From: Streptomyces sp. NBC_00162
GTDB taxonomy: Bacteria; Actinomycetota; Actinomycetes; Streptomycetales; Streptomycetaceae
Length of the DNA stretch: 64,000 nt
Assembly: GCF_024611995.1 (NCBI RefSeq)
Contig: NZ_CP102509.1
Coordinates: 8,122,001-8,186,000, forward strand
Direction: 5' to 3'
The notes under the pieces were generated by a model. It was not told where the DNA came from, searched no databases, and saw only the letters and a program-made list of their open reading frames with translations. How positions within the stretch are numbered: position 1 is the stretch's first letter; every line of letters starts with the position of its first letter. Positions 1 to 8,074 of the stretch are shown one piece after another. The position numbers and the translations under genes are program-made.

Positions 1-986
1 GGCTCCAGCCGCTGTCCGACCAGACCGCCAAGACGGCCGACTCCACGCTCGCCCCGGTGTGGAAGAACTACGGCACCGTCGGCGGCACGTACTACGGCCT
101 CTACTTCAAGGCCGCCCACAAGTCCACCATCTGGTACGCCCCGGAGACCTTCACCCAGGCCGGCGTCAGCGAGCCCAAGAGCTACGCCGACCTGCTGAAG
201 GCCGGCCACACCCTCGCCGACTCCGGCCGCCCGGCCTTCGCCATAGCCGGCGAGGACGGCTGGACCCTCACCGACTGGTTCGAGAACATCTACCTCTCCC
301 AGGCCGGGCCGGAGAAGTACGACCAGCTCGCCCAGCACAAGCTCAAGTGGACCGACGACAGCGTCGTCAAAGCCCTGACCACCCTCGGGGAACTCTTCAA
401 GGACAACCGGCTCGTCGCCGGCGGCGCCCAGACCGCGCTGGGCACCGACTTCCCGAAGTCGGTCGAGCAGGTCTTCGGCGCCGAGCCCAAGGCGGCCATG
501 GTCTACGAGGGAGACTTCGTCGGCGGCGTCGCCAAGGACCAGTTCGGCAAGCAGCCCGGCAAGGACGCCAAATTCCTTCCCTTCCCCGCAGTCGACGGCG
601 GCAAGGCGCCCGTCGTCAGCGGTGGTGACGCGGCCGTCGTCCTCAAGCAGGGGAAGAACAGCAAGGCCGGCATGAAGCTCGTCGAGTACCTGGCCGGGCC
701 CGAGGCGGCCGAGATCTGGGCCGGCGCGGGCGGCTTCCTGTCCCCGAGCATCCGGGTCGACATGGCCGCGTACGGCGACCCCGTCACCCGCAGCACCGCC
801 GAGTCGCTCATCGCGGCGGGCGACTCGATCCGCTTCGACATGTCGGACCAGGCCCCGGCCGCGTTCGGCGGCACCAAGGGCGCGGGGGAGTGGAAGCTCC
901 TCCAGGACTTCCTGCGCGACCCGTCGGACCCCCAGGGCACGGCCGCGAAGCTCGAGGCCGAGGCCGCCAAGGCCTACGGGAACTGA
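1..986 (+). CDS. ABC transporter sugar-binding protein, 5' end outside window
   Basis: This is the C-terminal 327 residues of an extracellular solute-binding protein of the SBP_bac_1/8 (maltose-binding-like) type. It captures a sugar outside the membrane and delivers it to the permeases encoded next. The reading frame is open from base 3 with no start or signal peptide visible, so the gene begins upstream; the GTG at 57 is internal. Family signs are a GTYYGLYFK hinge segment, a WYAPETF aromatic region and the late PVVSGGDAAVVLKQGK ligand-lobe segment. It ends 10 bases before the first permease, so the three genes form one operon. The sugar cannot be told from this part. Family assignment is firm. 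Confidence 0.88.
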   Translation, partial: LQPLSDQTAKTADSTLAPVWKNYGTVGGTYYGLYFKAAHKSTIWYAPETFTQAGVSEPKSYADLLKAGHTLADSGRPAFAIAGEDGWTLTDWFENIYLSQAGPEKYDQLAQHKLKWTDDSVVKALTTLGELFKDNRLVAGGAQTALGTDFPKSVEQVFGAEPKAAMVYEGDFVGGVAKDQFGKQPGKDAKFLPFPAVDGGKAPVVSGGDAAVVLKQGKNSKAGMKLVEYLAGPEAAEIWAGAGGFLSPSIRVDMAAYGDPVTRSTAESLIAAGDSIRFDMSDQAPAAFGGTKGAGEWKLLQDFLRDPSDPQGTAAKLEAEAAKAYGN

Positions 987-996
987 GGCGGCTCCC

Positions 997-2328
997 ATGG
1001 CTGACACCGTGACCACCCGCGCTGCCGCCGACGGGCGGCGCCGGGCTCACCGAAAGAAGCGCCGCCTCGCGGTCGTCTTCGTCCTGCCGGCCCTGCTGCT
1101 GCTCGGCGCGCTGGTCGTCTACCCCGTCCTCTTCTCCTTCGGCCGCAGCCTCTTCGACGCCAGCGGTGACCGCTTCGTCGGAGCCGGGAACTACGCGACG
1201 ATCATCCACGACCCGGCCACGCTCAAGGCGATCCGCAACAGCACCATCTGGGTCGTCGTCGCCCCGACCCTGCTGACCGGACTGGGGCTGCTCCTCGCCG
1301 TACTCACCGAAAAGGTGCGCTGGGCGACCGCGTTCAAGCTGGTGCTCTTCCTGCCGATGGCCGTGTCGTTCCTCGCCGCGGGCATCATCTTCCGGCTCGC
1401 CTACGAACAGGACCCGGACCGGGGCGTGCTCAACGCCGCTGTCGTCGGCGTCCACGACACCTTCGACGACGCTGCCGCCTACCCGACGGCCCGCGCCCGA
1501 GAGGGCCAAGGCCTGACCGGTAGGGCGGGCGGCCCGTACAGCACCGAGGAGACCGTACGTCCCGGCCGCTCGGTAAGCCTCGGGTTCGTCGGGGTGGCAG
1601 GCGACGCGATGCCCGCCGCCGCGAAGGCCGCGGCCGCGGCGGCGCCCGGCACACAGGAGATCGGGGGAGTCGTCTACCTCGACTTCGCCCCCGGCGGCGC
1701 CGGCACACCGGGCAAGGTCGACCCGGGCGAGAAGGGGCTGCCCGGCATGACGGTCGAGGCCGTGCGGGACGGCCGGGTGGCCGCGACCGCCACCACGGCC
1801 GACGACGGGTCCTTCCGCTTCACCGGGCTGGCCGACGGCGATTACACCGTCTCGCTGCCCGCGGCCAACTTCGAGGCCCCCTACAAGGGGGTGAACTGGC
1901 TCGGTCCGGCGCTGGTGACCCCGGCCATCATCGGCGCCTACCTGTGGGTGTGGACCGGCTTCGCGATGGTCCTGATCGGCGCCGGCCTCGCGGCCATCCC
2001 ACGCGACGCGCTGGAGGCCGCACGGATGGACGGTGCCACCGAGGGCCAGATATTCCGCAAGATCACCGTGCCGCTGCTGGCACCGGTACTCACCGTCGTC
2101 TTCGTGACCCTGGTGATCAACGTGATGAAGGTCTTCGACCTCGTCTACATCATCGCGCCCGGACCCGTACAGGAAGAGGCGAACGTGCTGGCCACCCGCA
2201 TGTGGCTGGTCTCCTTCGGCGGCGGCAACGACCAGGGGCTCGGCAGCGCGCTCAGCGTGGTGCTCCTCCTGCTGGTCGTCCCGGCGATGATCTTCAACAT
2301 CCGGCGTTTCCGAAGGAGTGGAGCATGA
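997..2328 (+). CDS. carbohydrate ABC transporter permease with inserted Cna-B/SdrD-like domain
   Basis: Inner-membrane permease of the MalF/UgpA type, 443 residues against about 300 for the usual family member. A basic N-terminus precedes TM1 (about 24-46); TM segments follow at about 83-103 and 112-134. The chain then leaves the family pattern: residues 136-300 form an extra block with an Ala-rich linker (about 205-217) and a beta-sandwich repeat at 222-290 showing GVVYLDF, GLPGMTVE, DDGSFRFTGL and GDYTVSLP, typical of Cna-B/SdrD-B domains. The permease resumes at WLGPALV, with the EAA cytoplasmic loop EAARMDGA at 340-347. The insert lies between TM segments and probably faces outward. The stop overlaps the next gene as ATGA. 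Confidence 0.88.
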   Translation: MADTVTTRAAADGRRRAHRKKRRLAVVFVLPALLLLGALVVYPVLFSFGRSLFDASGDRFVGAGNYATIIHDPATLKAIRNSTIWVVVAPTLLTGLGLLLAVLTEKVRWATAFKLVLFLPMAVSFLAAGIIFRLAYEQDPDRGVLNAAVVGVHDTFDDAAAYPTARAREGQGLTGRAGGPYSTEETVRPGRSVSLGFVGVAGDAMPAAAKAAAAAAPGTQEIGGVVYLDFAPGGAGTPGKVDPGEKGLPGMTVEAVRDGRVAATATTADDGSFRFTGLADGDYTVSLPAANFEAPYKGVNWLGPALVTPAIIGAYLWVWTGFAMVLIGAGLAAIPRDALEAARMDGATEGQIFRKITVPLLAPVLTVVFVTLVINVMKVFDLVYIIAPGPVQEEANVLATRMWLVSFGGGNDQGLGSALSVVLLLLVVPAMIFNIRRFRRSGA

Positions 2329-3256
2329 GCGGCCACAGCACCATCGAGCGCCGACCGTCCCGGCGGGCGGCGCCGGTCCGGCCCGTCCCCGCCCCGTCCG
2401 CGCCCAGGCCGCGGCGCGGGAGCCGGGTGTCGCGCCTGCTGAGCAACTCCGCCGTCCAGGGCGTGCTGATCTTGGCCGCACTCGTATGGATCACCCCCTG
2501 GCGGGCCTGTTCCTGTCCTCGATGCGCTCCGAGCGGGACAACGCCTCCGGCGGCTGGTGGACCGCGCTGGCCGATCCGTCCCAGCTGTCCCTGGACAACT
2601 ACACCGCCTTGCTGAAGGACTCCGGCATCGCGGCGGCCTTCGGGAACACCCTCCTGATATCCGTGCCCACCACCGTCCTGGTGGTCGCCATCGCGTCACT
2701 CGCCGGATACGCCTTCGCGTGGCTGGACTTCCCGGGCCGGGACGGCATCTTCCTGGTGGTCGTCGGACTGCTTGTGGTACCGGTGCAGATCGGGCTGCTG
2801 CCCGTGGCCAAACTCTTCGGCGCGGTGGGGCTGTTCGGCACGATCGCGGGCGTCGTCCTCTTCCACGTCGCCTACGGGCTGCCGTTCGCGATCTTCCTGC
2901 TGCGCAACTACTTCGCCGAGATACCGCGCGAAATGCTGGAAGCCGCGCGGATGGACGGCGGCAGCGAGTGGCGGATCTTCTCCCGCCTCGTGCTGCCGCT
3001 CGGCCGTCCGGCCATCGCGAGCCTGGCGATCTTCCAGTTCCTCTGGGTCTGGAACGACATGCTCGTGGCACTGCTCTTCGCGGACAGCGAGTCCCAGCCG
3101 CTCACGGTCGCGCTGCAGTCCCAGATGCGGCAGTTCGGAAGCAACATCGGAGTCCTCGCGCCGGGGGCGTTCCTGTCCCTGGTGGTCCCGCTGATCGTCT
3201 TCTTCGCCTTCCAGCGGCACTTCGTCCAGGGCGTGATGGCGGGCTCGGTGAAATAG
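2325..3256 (+). CDS. carbohydrate ABC transporter permease, MalG type (frameshifted)
   Basis: Second permease of the importer. Translation starts at ATG 2325, overlapping the previous stop, with GAAGGA just upstream. The N-terminus MSGHSTIERRPSRR leads into a first TM ending ALVWITP; the frame then runs out, and the MalG-type body LAGLFLSSMRSERDN continues in the next frame to 3256. One extra C in the C5 run 2494-2498 restores a single protein of about 310 residues. The EAA loop reads EAARMDGGSEW and the C-terminus FQRHFVQGVMAGSVK is family-typical. Because similar C5/G5 faults recur in this window, I think the gene is intact in the organism. The ATPase is not encoded here; many Streptomyces sugar importers share a distant MsiK. 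Confidence 0.85.
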
Positions 3257-3291
3257 CCGGCCCCGCCCCCGCCTTCCGTCAGACCGAAGGC

Positions 3292-3331
3292 CCTGCTGCC
3301 GGTGAGCCCGTCGTGGCACACCGGCAGCAGG
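3292..3331. terminator. hairpin terminator, convergent permease/SDR
   Basis: A perfect 13-bp stem (CCTGCTGCCGGTG pairing with CACCGGCAGCAGG) with a 14-base loop lies between the permease stop at 3256 and the SDR stop at 3353. The two genes converge, so it can serve both. Confidence 0.7.
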
Positions 3332-3352
3332 CTCCCGGCACCACGAGCGCCG

Positions 3353-4134
3353 TCACACCGTCTTGATGCCGCCGCCGTCAACGACGTAGTCGGCGCCGGT
3401 GATGCTTGCCGCGCGGTCCGAGGCGAGGAACGCGACGACGGCCGCGACCTCGTCGGGTTCGGCCATGCGGCCGGTGGTCATGCCCATCGCCGCGGGCACC
3501 CCGGACACGAAGTCGCGGTGCCCGACGCCATTCGCCTCGGCGAGGCGGGCGCCGAAACTGTCGTCGTCCTCCCACATGCCGGTACGTGTCGGGCCGGGGA
3601 GACCGTGTTCACGCGGATGCCCTGGGGGCCGAACTCCTCGGACAGTGCCTTGCCGAACGCATTGAGGCCGGCCTTCGCGGCGCCGTACTCGATCGGGCCC
3701 GTGCCCGGCAGGCGCGCGGTCATCGACGAGATGTTCACCACCGAACCGCGGCGTTCCAGGATGCTCGGCAGCAGTCGGCGGGTGACCCGGACCGTGGCGA
3801 ACAGATTGACTTCGAAGCTCTGCGCCCACAGGGCGTCGTCGGTCGCGAGGAAGCCTTGCAGGTTGAACGTGTCTCCGCCGCCCAGGTTGTTGACCATGAT
3901 GTCCACGCCGCCGAGTTCTGCGAGCGCCTGCGCCCCCAACTCCTCGGCGCCTTCCGGTGTACTCAGGTCGACCGCGACCGGGCGGGCACCGGACTCCTTC
4001 AGTTCGGCGGTGATCGTGCGGGCCGCGCCGACCACGCGGACCCCCTCGGCGACGAGCTGCCGCGTGATCGCGAGGCCGACACCTCGGCTGGCCCCGGTGA
4101 CGACCGCGGTCTTCCCGACGAGATTGAGCTCCAT
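3353..4134 (-). CDS. SDR family oxidoreductase (frameshifted)
   Basis: Classical short-chain dehydrogenase, cytoplasmic, NAD(P)-dependent; substrate unknown. The N-terminal part (4134 down to about 3597) shows the dinucleotide motif TGASRGVG, the NNLGG element and the catalytic YGAAK, then ends correctly as GIRVNTVSP. The remainder (GPTRTGMWEDDDSFG, then the C-terminal ASITGADYVVDGGG) is one frame over. A single missing base near 3591-3597 (GG where GGG is expected) explains it. Repaired length is about 260 residues, normal for the family. The TetR gene lies 84 bases upstream on the same strand with a palindrome between them, so this is probably the repressor's target and the reductase responds to the repressor's ligand. 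Confidence 0.82.
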
Positions 4135-4157
4135 GTCAGACTCCTTCGCCTTGCGGA

Positions 4158-4178
4158 TTTTGAACTACAGGTACAAAA
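4158..4178. promoter_or_regulatory. imperfect palindrome upstream of SDR gene, candidate TetR operator
   Basis: TTTTGAAC and GTACAAAA flank a 5-base centre (7 of 8 arm positions complementary), 24 bases before the SDR start. It shares the TTG-n-ACC core with the perfect palindrome before the tetR-like gene at 4818, which suggests one repressor reads both sites. Inference from sequence only. Confidence 0.5.
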
Positions 4179-4217
4179 CAAGTCCACAAAAAAGGGCCGC
4201 CGGCTGGCAGGGTCGAA

Positions 4218-4796
4218 CTACAGCGACCCCATCGCCGCGTCCACGACCCGCCTCAACTGCGTGGCATCCTCGGCGGTCTTCGCCAGCACCCGCATACCGA
4301 TGACCGTCGCGAGCAGCCAGGAGGCCACCGCGGCCGCGTCGCGATCACCGTCGATCTCGCCGGCTCGCTGGCCTTCCTCAACGGTCGCCCGGAACGCGCT
4401 CTCCGTACGCGCGAACATCTTGCGCACGGTGTCGGCCGTCTCGGCGTCCGAGGAAGCCGACTCGGCGGCGGTGTTGACCGCCATGCAGCCGCGCCGATCC
4501 GGGTCGCCCAAGTCGAGCTCGACCAGCGCCTCCAGTGCGCCGCGCAGGCGGGCCTTCGCCGAGCCGGGATGGTCGAGGAGTGCTGCCAGCCACGCGGCCT
4601 GTGAGTCGCGGTAGCGTGCAAGCGCCAGTTCGAACAACGCGTGCTTGCTGCCGAAGGTGTTGTACAGACTGCCCTTGCCGATGCCGATCTCGTCCACGAG
4701 GTCCTGAGGCGTCGTCGCCGCGTACCCCTTGCGCCAGAACACGTCCATCGCGCGCTCCACCGCCACGTCCGGATCGAACTGCTTCGGTCTGCCCAT
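4218..4796 (-). CDS. TetR family transcriptional regulator
   Basis: A 192-residue one-component repressor. The N-terminal helix-turn-helix spans about residues 8-55 and includes the recognition segment IGIGKGSLYNTFGSKHALF; the C-terminal ligand domain has the TetR_C-type segment RRGCMAVNTAAE. It starts at ATG 4796, MGRPKQFDPD, which is the normal start of this subgroup. It lies upstream of the SDR gene on the same strand and is preceded by a perfect inverted repeat, so it is likely autoregulated and controls the SDR gene. The inducer is not predictable. Confidence 0.9.
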   Translation of the reverse strand: MGRPKQFDPDVAVERAMDVFWRKGYAATTPQDLVDEIGIGKGSLYNTFGSKHALFELALARYRDSQAAWLAALLDHPGSAKARLRGALEALVELDLGDPDRRGCMAVNTAAESASSDAETADTVRKMFARTESAFRATVEEGQRAGEIDGDRDAAAVASWLLATVIGMRVLAKTAEDATQLRRVVDAAMGSL

Positions 4797-4817
4797 GGTG
4801 CCACCGTAACAGCATTT

Positions 4818-4833
4818 TTGACCTTGAGGTCAA
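4818..4833. promoter_or_regulatory. perfect inverted repeat, candidate TetR autoregulatory operator
   Basis: TTGACCT and AGGTCAA are exact reverse complements separated by two bases. The repeat ends 21 bases before the TetR start codon, in the position expected for an operator overlapping its promoter. Confidence 0.6.
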
Positions 4834-5162
4834 GTAACTGTCGCCCCGGTCTGCCGTGGGTGCTCCTAGCGTTTTTCCGTCCGGGACGCCACTTCCGAAC
4901 AGAGCGATGCGGCCGGAACCGATCGGAACATAAGTGCGAGTTTCCTCGCCGGGAACGGGTCGACATGCCGTTGACCTCCCCTACGGCGCCGCTCACCGTG
5001 GGCGGGCTCCCGCCGGTGGCGGAATCGGGCGCTATTGATGGCGCATAACGGTTCCTCCGGTCCGATGAACTCCAACGAAACCGCGCATGCGGGCAGTTGG
5101 GCGTAGTTATGCTCCCGCCCACCGATCAGAAGGTCCCTTTTTTCGATAGTTCGAGGACGCCG
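4834..5162. other. intergenic region between TetR gene and conservon
   Basis: About 330 bases without a convincing gene. It must carry the divergent tetR promoter and the conservon promoter. A GAGGA ribosome-binding sequence at 5153-5157 precedes an ATG at 5163 that I believe is the true cvnA start. No other clear structure was seen. Confidence 0.4.
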
Positions 5163-5242
5163 ATGGAGCAAAAAGACATTCCACCCGAAACCGCCCACCA
5201 CCTTGAGGGGGAACAAGCCGGACGCTGCCCGCGATCGCGGCC

Positions 5243-6703
5243 GTGGCCGCCGCCTGCCTGGTCGGGGCGCTTACCTCCTCCTCGGAACCGGTGGGCACCG
5301 CACTGATCGCCGCAGGCGCCGCTTGCACCGCCGCGGTGTTCGTCGAAGCGGTACGGCGCGGCCGCGCGCTCGCCGCCCGCAGTGCCCAGGTCGCGGCTCT
5401 CCAGCATGTCCTGTCCCGGCAGGAAGCCGAGGCGGTCCGACTCTCCGCGGCGGTGCTGCCCGAGGCCATCGAGCGACTGCGCAAGGGCGAGCTGGCCGAA
5501 GAGGTGTTGACCTCCCTGGGAGGGCGCGGCGGACACGGCAGCCGCTGGGGCGAGGACGCGGCCCTGACCCCGCGCTTCAGAGCCGCCCTGCAGGCCGTGC
5601 TGGCCCACGTCATCGACGCGGTCGACAACGAGGAGAGTCTTCGCGACTCGGCGCAGCGGGCCTTCGTGAACGTCGCCCGCCGCGTGCAGGCGATCGTCCA
5701 TCAGCAGGCCCACGAGATGCGCGAGATGGAGGACCGGCACGGCCGCAACCCGGACGTGTTCGGCGACCTTCTGCGACTGGACCACGGCACCGCCCTGATC
5801 GGCAGGCTCGCCGACTCCATCTCGGTCCTCGGCGGTGCGCGCCCCGGCCGCCAGTGGAGCAGGGCCGTCACCTTGTACAGCGTGATGCGCGGCGCGATGT
5901 CGAGGATCATCGACTACCAGCGGGTGGAACTCCACTCGGTCTCCGAGGTCGCCGTCGTCGGCCCGATCGTGGAGCCGCTGATCCACACCCTGGCAGAGCT
6001 GCTGGACAACGCCACCCGGTACTCACCGCCGCACACCCGGGTCCACCTCACCGCCGTCGAGGTGCAGTCGGGCATCGCCGTGGAGATCGAGGACGGCGGC
6101 CTGAGCATGAGCGACGAGGCGCGCGGACGCGCCGAGAAGCTGCTCGCGCAGGCGCAGTCCGGCATCGACCTCAACGACCTGGGCGAGACGCCGAGGCTGG
6201 GCCTGGCGGTGGTCGGCCGGCTGGCGCAGGCGTACGGCTTCCAGGTGTCCCTGCGCTCTTCCGCCTACGGAGGCGTCCGCGCCGTGGTCATCGTGCCGCA
6301 GCACCTGATCACCACGGCGTCCGCGGCGACCGGTCTCGCCCACGGCATCGGCTCCTCCTCGGGGCCCAGGGCAGTGGCCGCCGCACCGCGCGAGCACCCC
6401 CTCGACCGCTCGTCGGCCGGCGTGTTCGTGCCCCGGCCGGCACAAGCACCGGCACCGGCGCCCAGGCCGGTGCCTGTCAGCAGCGTGCCGACCACCGAAC
6501 GTACCGCGACCGGCCTGCCGCAGCGACGCCGGAAGGACCGTGTCACCACCTCCGACGCCCAGCCCGCCGCGAGGCCGCAGTCGGCGGACGACGGCGGCCC
6601 CGGAATGTGGCTGGAGGCGTTCCACAGCGGACTGTCCAGTGAGCCCGGCCAAGAAGCGCAGGGCGCCCAGGACGCGTCGGGTTCAGCGACCAAAGGGGCG
6701 TAA
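5243..6703 (+). CDS. cvnA: conservon sensor histidine-kinase-like ATPase CvnA
   Basis: Membrane-anchored sensor ATPase that heads a conservon. Two N-terminal hydrophobic segments are followed by a helical region, then a GHKL ATPase domain with N-box ELLDNATRYSPP (252-263) and G-box EIEDGGLSM (281-289). No canonical phosphoacceptor H-box is evident. The C-terminal 120 residues are Pro/Ala-rich and probably disordered. The first in-frame start here is GTG 5243, which clips the first hydrophobic segment. ATG 5163 with a good RBS gives a better N-terminus if one G is added to the G5 run 5207-5211, joining MEQKDIPPE to TLPAIAAVAAACL. Known conservons signal through CvnB and CvnC to the GTPase CvnD. 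cvnB follows three bases after the stop. Confidence 0.85.
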   Translation: MAAACLVGALTSSSEPVGTALIAAGAACTAAVFVEAVRRGRALAARSAQVAALQHVLSRQEAEAVRLSAAVLPEAIERLRKGELAEEVLTSLGGRGGHGSRWGEDAALTPRFRAALQAVLAHVIDAVDNEESLRDSAQRAFVNVARRVQAIVHQQAHEMREMEDRHGRNPDVFGDLLRLDHGTALIGRLADSISVLGGARPGRQWSRAVTLYSVMRGAMSRIIDYQRVELHSVSEVAVVGPIVEPLIHTLAELLDNATRYSPPHTRVHLTAVEVQSGIAVEIEDGGLSMSDEARGRAEKLLAQAQSGIDLNDLGETPRLGLAVVGRLAQAYGFQVSLRSSAYGGVRAVVIVPQHLITTASAATGLAHGIGSSSGPRAVAAAPREHPLDRSSAGVFVPRPAQAPAPAPRPVPVSSVPTTERTATGLPQRRRKDRVTTSDAQPAARPQSADDGGPGMWLEAFHSGLSSEPGQEAQGAQDASGSATKGA

Positions 6704-6706
6704 GCA

Positions 6707-7117
6707 GTGATGACTCAGCGAAGCAGCAGCATGGACTGGATGCTCAAGGACCTGGCCGCCGGAGTGCCGCAGACGCGGCACGTGATCGTACTGTCCGCGG
6801 ACGGGCTCTGCGTGGCGCAGCACGGGGCCGAGACCGACACGGCCGACCGCCTGGCAGCCGCCTGTGCGGGCCTGCAGAGCCTCGCCGGAGCGGTGGCCGC
6901 GGAACTGCCCCGCTCCGAGGGCAGAATGCGCCTGGTCGTGATCGAGATGGACGGCGGGTTCTTCTACCTGATGGCCGCCGGCAACGGCTCCTACCTCGCG
7001 GTCCTCGCCGACGAGGGTGTCGACGCGGGCCTGATGGGCGCGCAGATGCGCAACCTGGTGACCCGAATGGGGGAGCACCTGAGCAGCCCGCCCCGACATG
7101 ACGGGCAGCCCGCGTGA
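6707..7117 (+). CDS. cvnB: roadblock/LC7 domain protein CvnB
   Basis: A 136-residue roadblock/LC7 protein, cytoplasmic. It begins GTG 6707 (or ATG 6710), MDWMLKDLAAGVPQTRHVIVLS with the family's SxDGLxxA-like turn at LSADGLCVAQ. Family members form dimers that bind or regulate small GTPases, here presumably CvnD. It starts 3 bases after cvnA and overlaps cvnC by 4 bases, which supports translational coupling. Confidence 0.92.
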   Translation: MMTQRSSSMDWMLKDLAAGVPQTRHVIVLSADGLCVAQHGAETDTADRLAAACAGLQSLAGAVAAELPRSEGRMRLVVIEMDGGFFYLMAAGNGSYLAVLADEGVDAGLMGAQMRNLVTRMGEHLSSPPRHDGQPA

Positions 7118-7473
7118 ATGAGCCGCCCACAAGCTGGGAGGACGGCAGCCCCGAACGGCTCTACGTCATCACCGGCGGACGCAGCGGACCCTCCACCGCT
7201 GTCCATCTGGACCTCGTGACCTTAGTCGTGGCCAAGGCGCCCGTCCGGCCCGAGATGCAGCCCGAGCAGGCGGCCATCCTGCGGATGTGCCAGTCACCGC
7301 TCTCGGTGGCCGAGATCGCCGCGTACGCCGGCCTGCCCGTGAGCGTCGTCACCGTGCTGGTCGGAGACCTGATGGCCGCACAGCGCGTGCACGTCCGTCC
7401 GCCCATTCCCGCCGCGCAGCTACCCGACCTTGCTCTGATCGAGGCAGTGATCGATGGACTACAGAAACTCTGA
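7114..7473 (+). CDS. cvnC: DUF742 protein CvnC
   Basis: A 119-residue DUF742 protein, the third conservon component. The GTG start at 7114 overlaps the cvnB stop. It shows the family features YVITGGRSGP near the N-terminus and a winged-helix-like stretch (ILRMCQSPLSVAEIAAYAGL) ending in LIEAVIDGLQKL. The biochemical role is unproven; it is proposed to work with CvnB in coupling the CvnA sensor to CvnD. The end overlaps cvnD by 20 bases. Confidence 0.92.
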   Translation: MNEPPTSWEDGSPERLYVITGGRSGPSTAVHLDLVTLVVAKAPVRPEMQPEQAAILRMCQSPLSVAEIAAYAGLPVSVVTVLVGDLMAAQRVHVRPPIPAAQLPDLALIEAVIDGLQKL

Positions 7474-8074
7474 CCCGCCCGCCGGGCCGTCCCGCGCGGA
7501 CATACTGCCGCAGACGGCCGCGGCCGCCGTGAAAGTCGTCATCGTCGGCGGTTTCGGCGTGGGCAAGACGACGATGGTCGGTGCGGTCAGCGAGATCAAG
7601 CCGCTGACGACCGAGGAAACGATGACCAGGGCCGGCGTCGGCGTCGACGACACCTGGGGCGTGGCCCGCAAGATCACCACCACCGTGGCCATGGACTTCG
7701 GCCGCATCAGCATCAACGACGAACTCGTGCTGTACCTGTTCGGAACACCGGGCCAGGAGCGATTCTGGTTCCTGTGGCGCGGGCTCTTCGAGGGCGCGCT
7801 CGGAGCGGTCGTACTCCTCGACACCCGTCGGCTGGAGATCAGCTTCGATGTCATCGGACGGCTCGAGGAGCGGGGCGTCCCCTTCGTCGTGGCCGTCAAC
7901 TCCTTCCCCGGCGCGCCCGAACATCCGGTGGAGGAACTGCGCCAGGCCCTCGATCTGCCCCCCGCCGTCCCGATCCTCGTCTGCGACGCCAGACGACGGG
8001 ACTCGTCCCGCGATGTCCTGCTGACCCTCATGCGCTACCTGCATTCCCAGGCAGCCACCCAGGAGGCAATGTGA
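7454..8074 (+). CDS. cvnD: conservon small GTPase CvnD
   Basis: A 206-residue Ras-like ATP/GTP-binding protein. P-loop GGFGVGKT is at 32-39 and the G3 element GTPGQERF at 97-104; the usual NKxD is replaced by AVNSFPG, as is common in CvnD proteins. It is expected to be the switch of the conservon, with nucleotide state controlled by CvnB/CvnC in response to CvnA. Its stop overlaps the P450 start (GTGA), so the P450 is translationally coupled. Confidence 0.92.
   Translation: MDYRNSDPPAGPSRADILPQTAAAAVKVVIVGGFGVGKTTMVGAVSEIKPLTTEETMTRAGVGVDDTWGVARKITTTVAMDFGRISINDELVLYLFGTPGQERFWFLWRGLFEGALGAVVLLDTRRLEISFDVIGRLEERGVPFVVAVNSFPGAPEHPVEELRQALDLPPAVPILVCDARRRDSSRDVLLTLMRYLHSQAATQEAM

Noticed and set aside
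808..2481. 557-codon minus-strand open frame over the ABC permease
   Set aside because: Shadow of the plus-strand permease, caused by high GC; no recognisable protein features.
5203..6642. Alternative TTG-started 479-residue frame over cvnA
   Set aside because: It is Arg-rich and lacks the ATPase motifs, which are in the frame ending at 6703.
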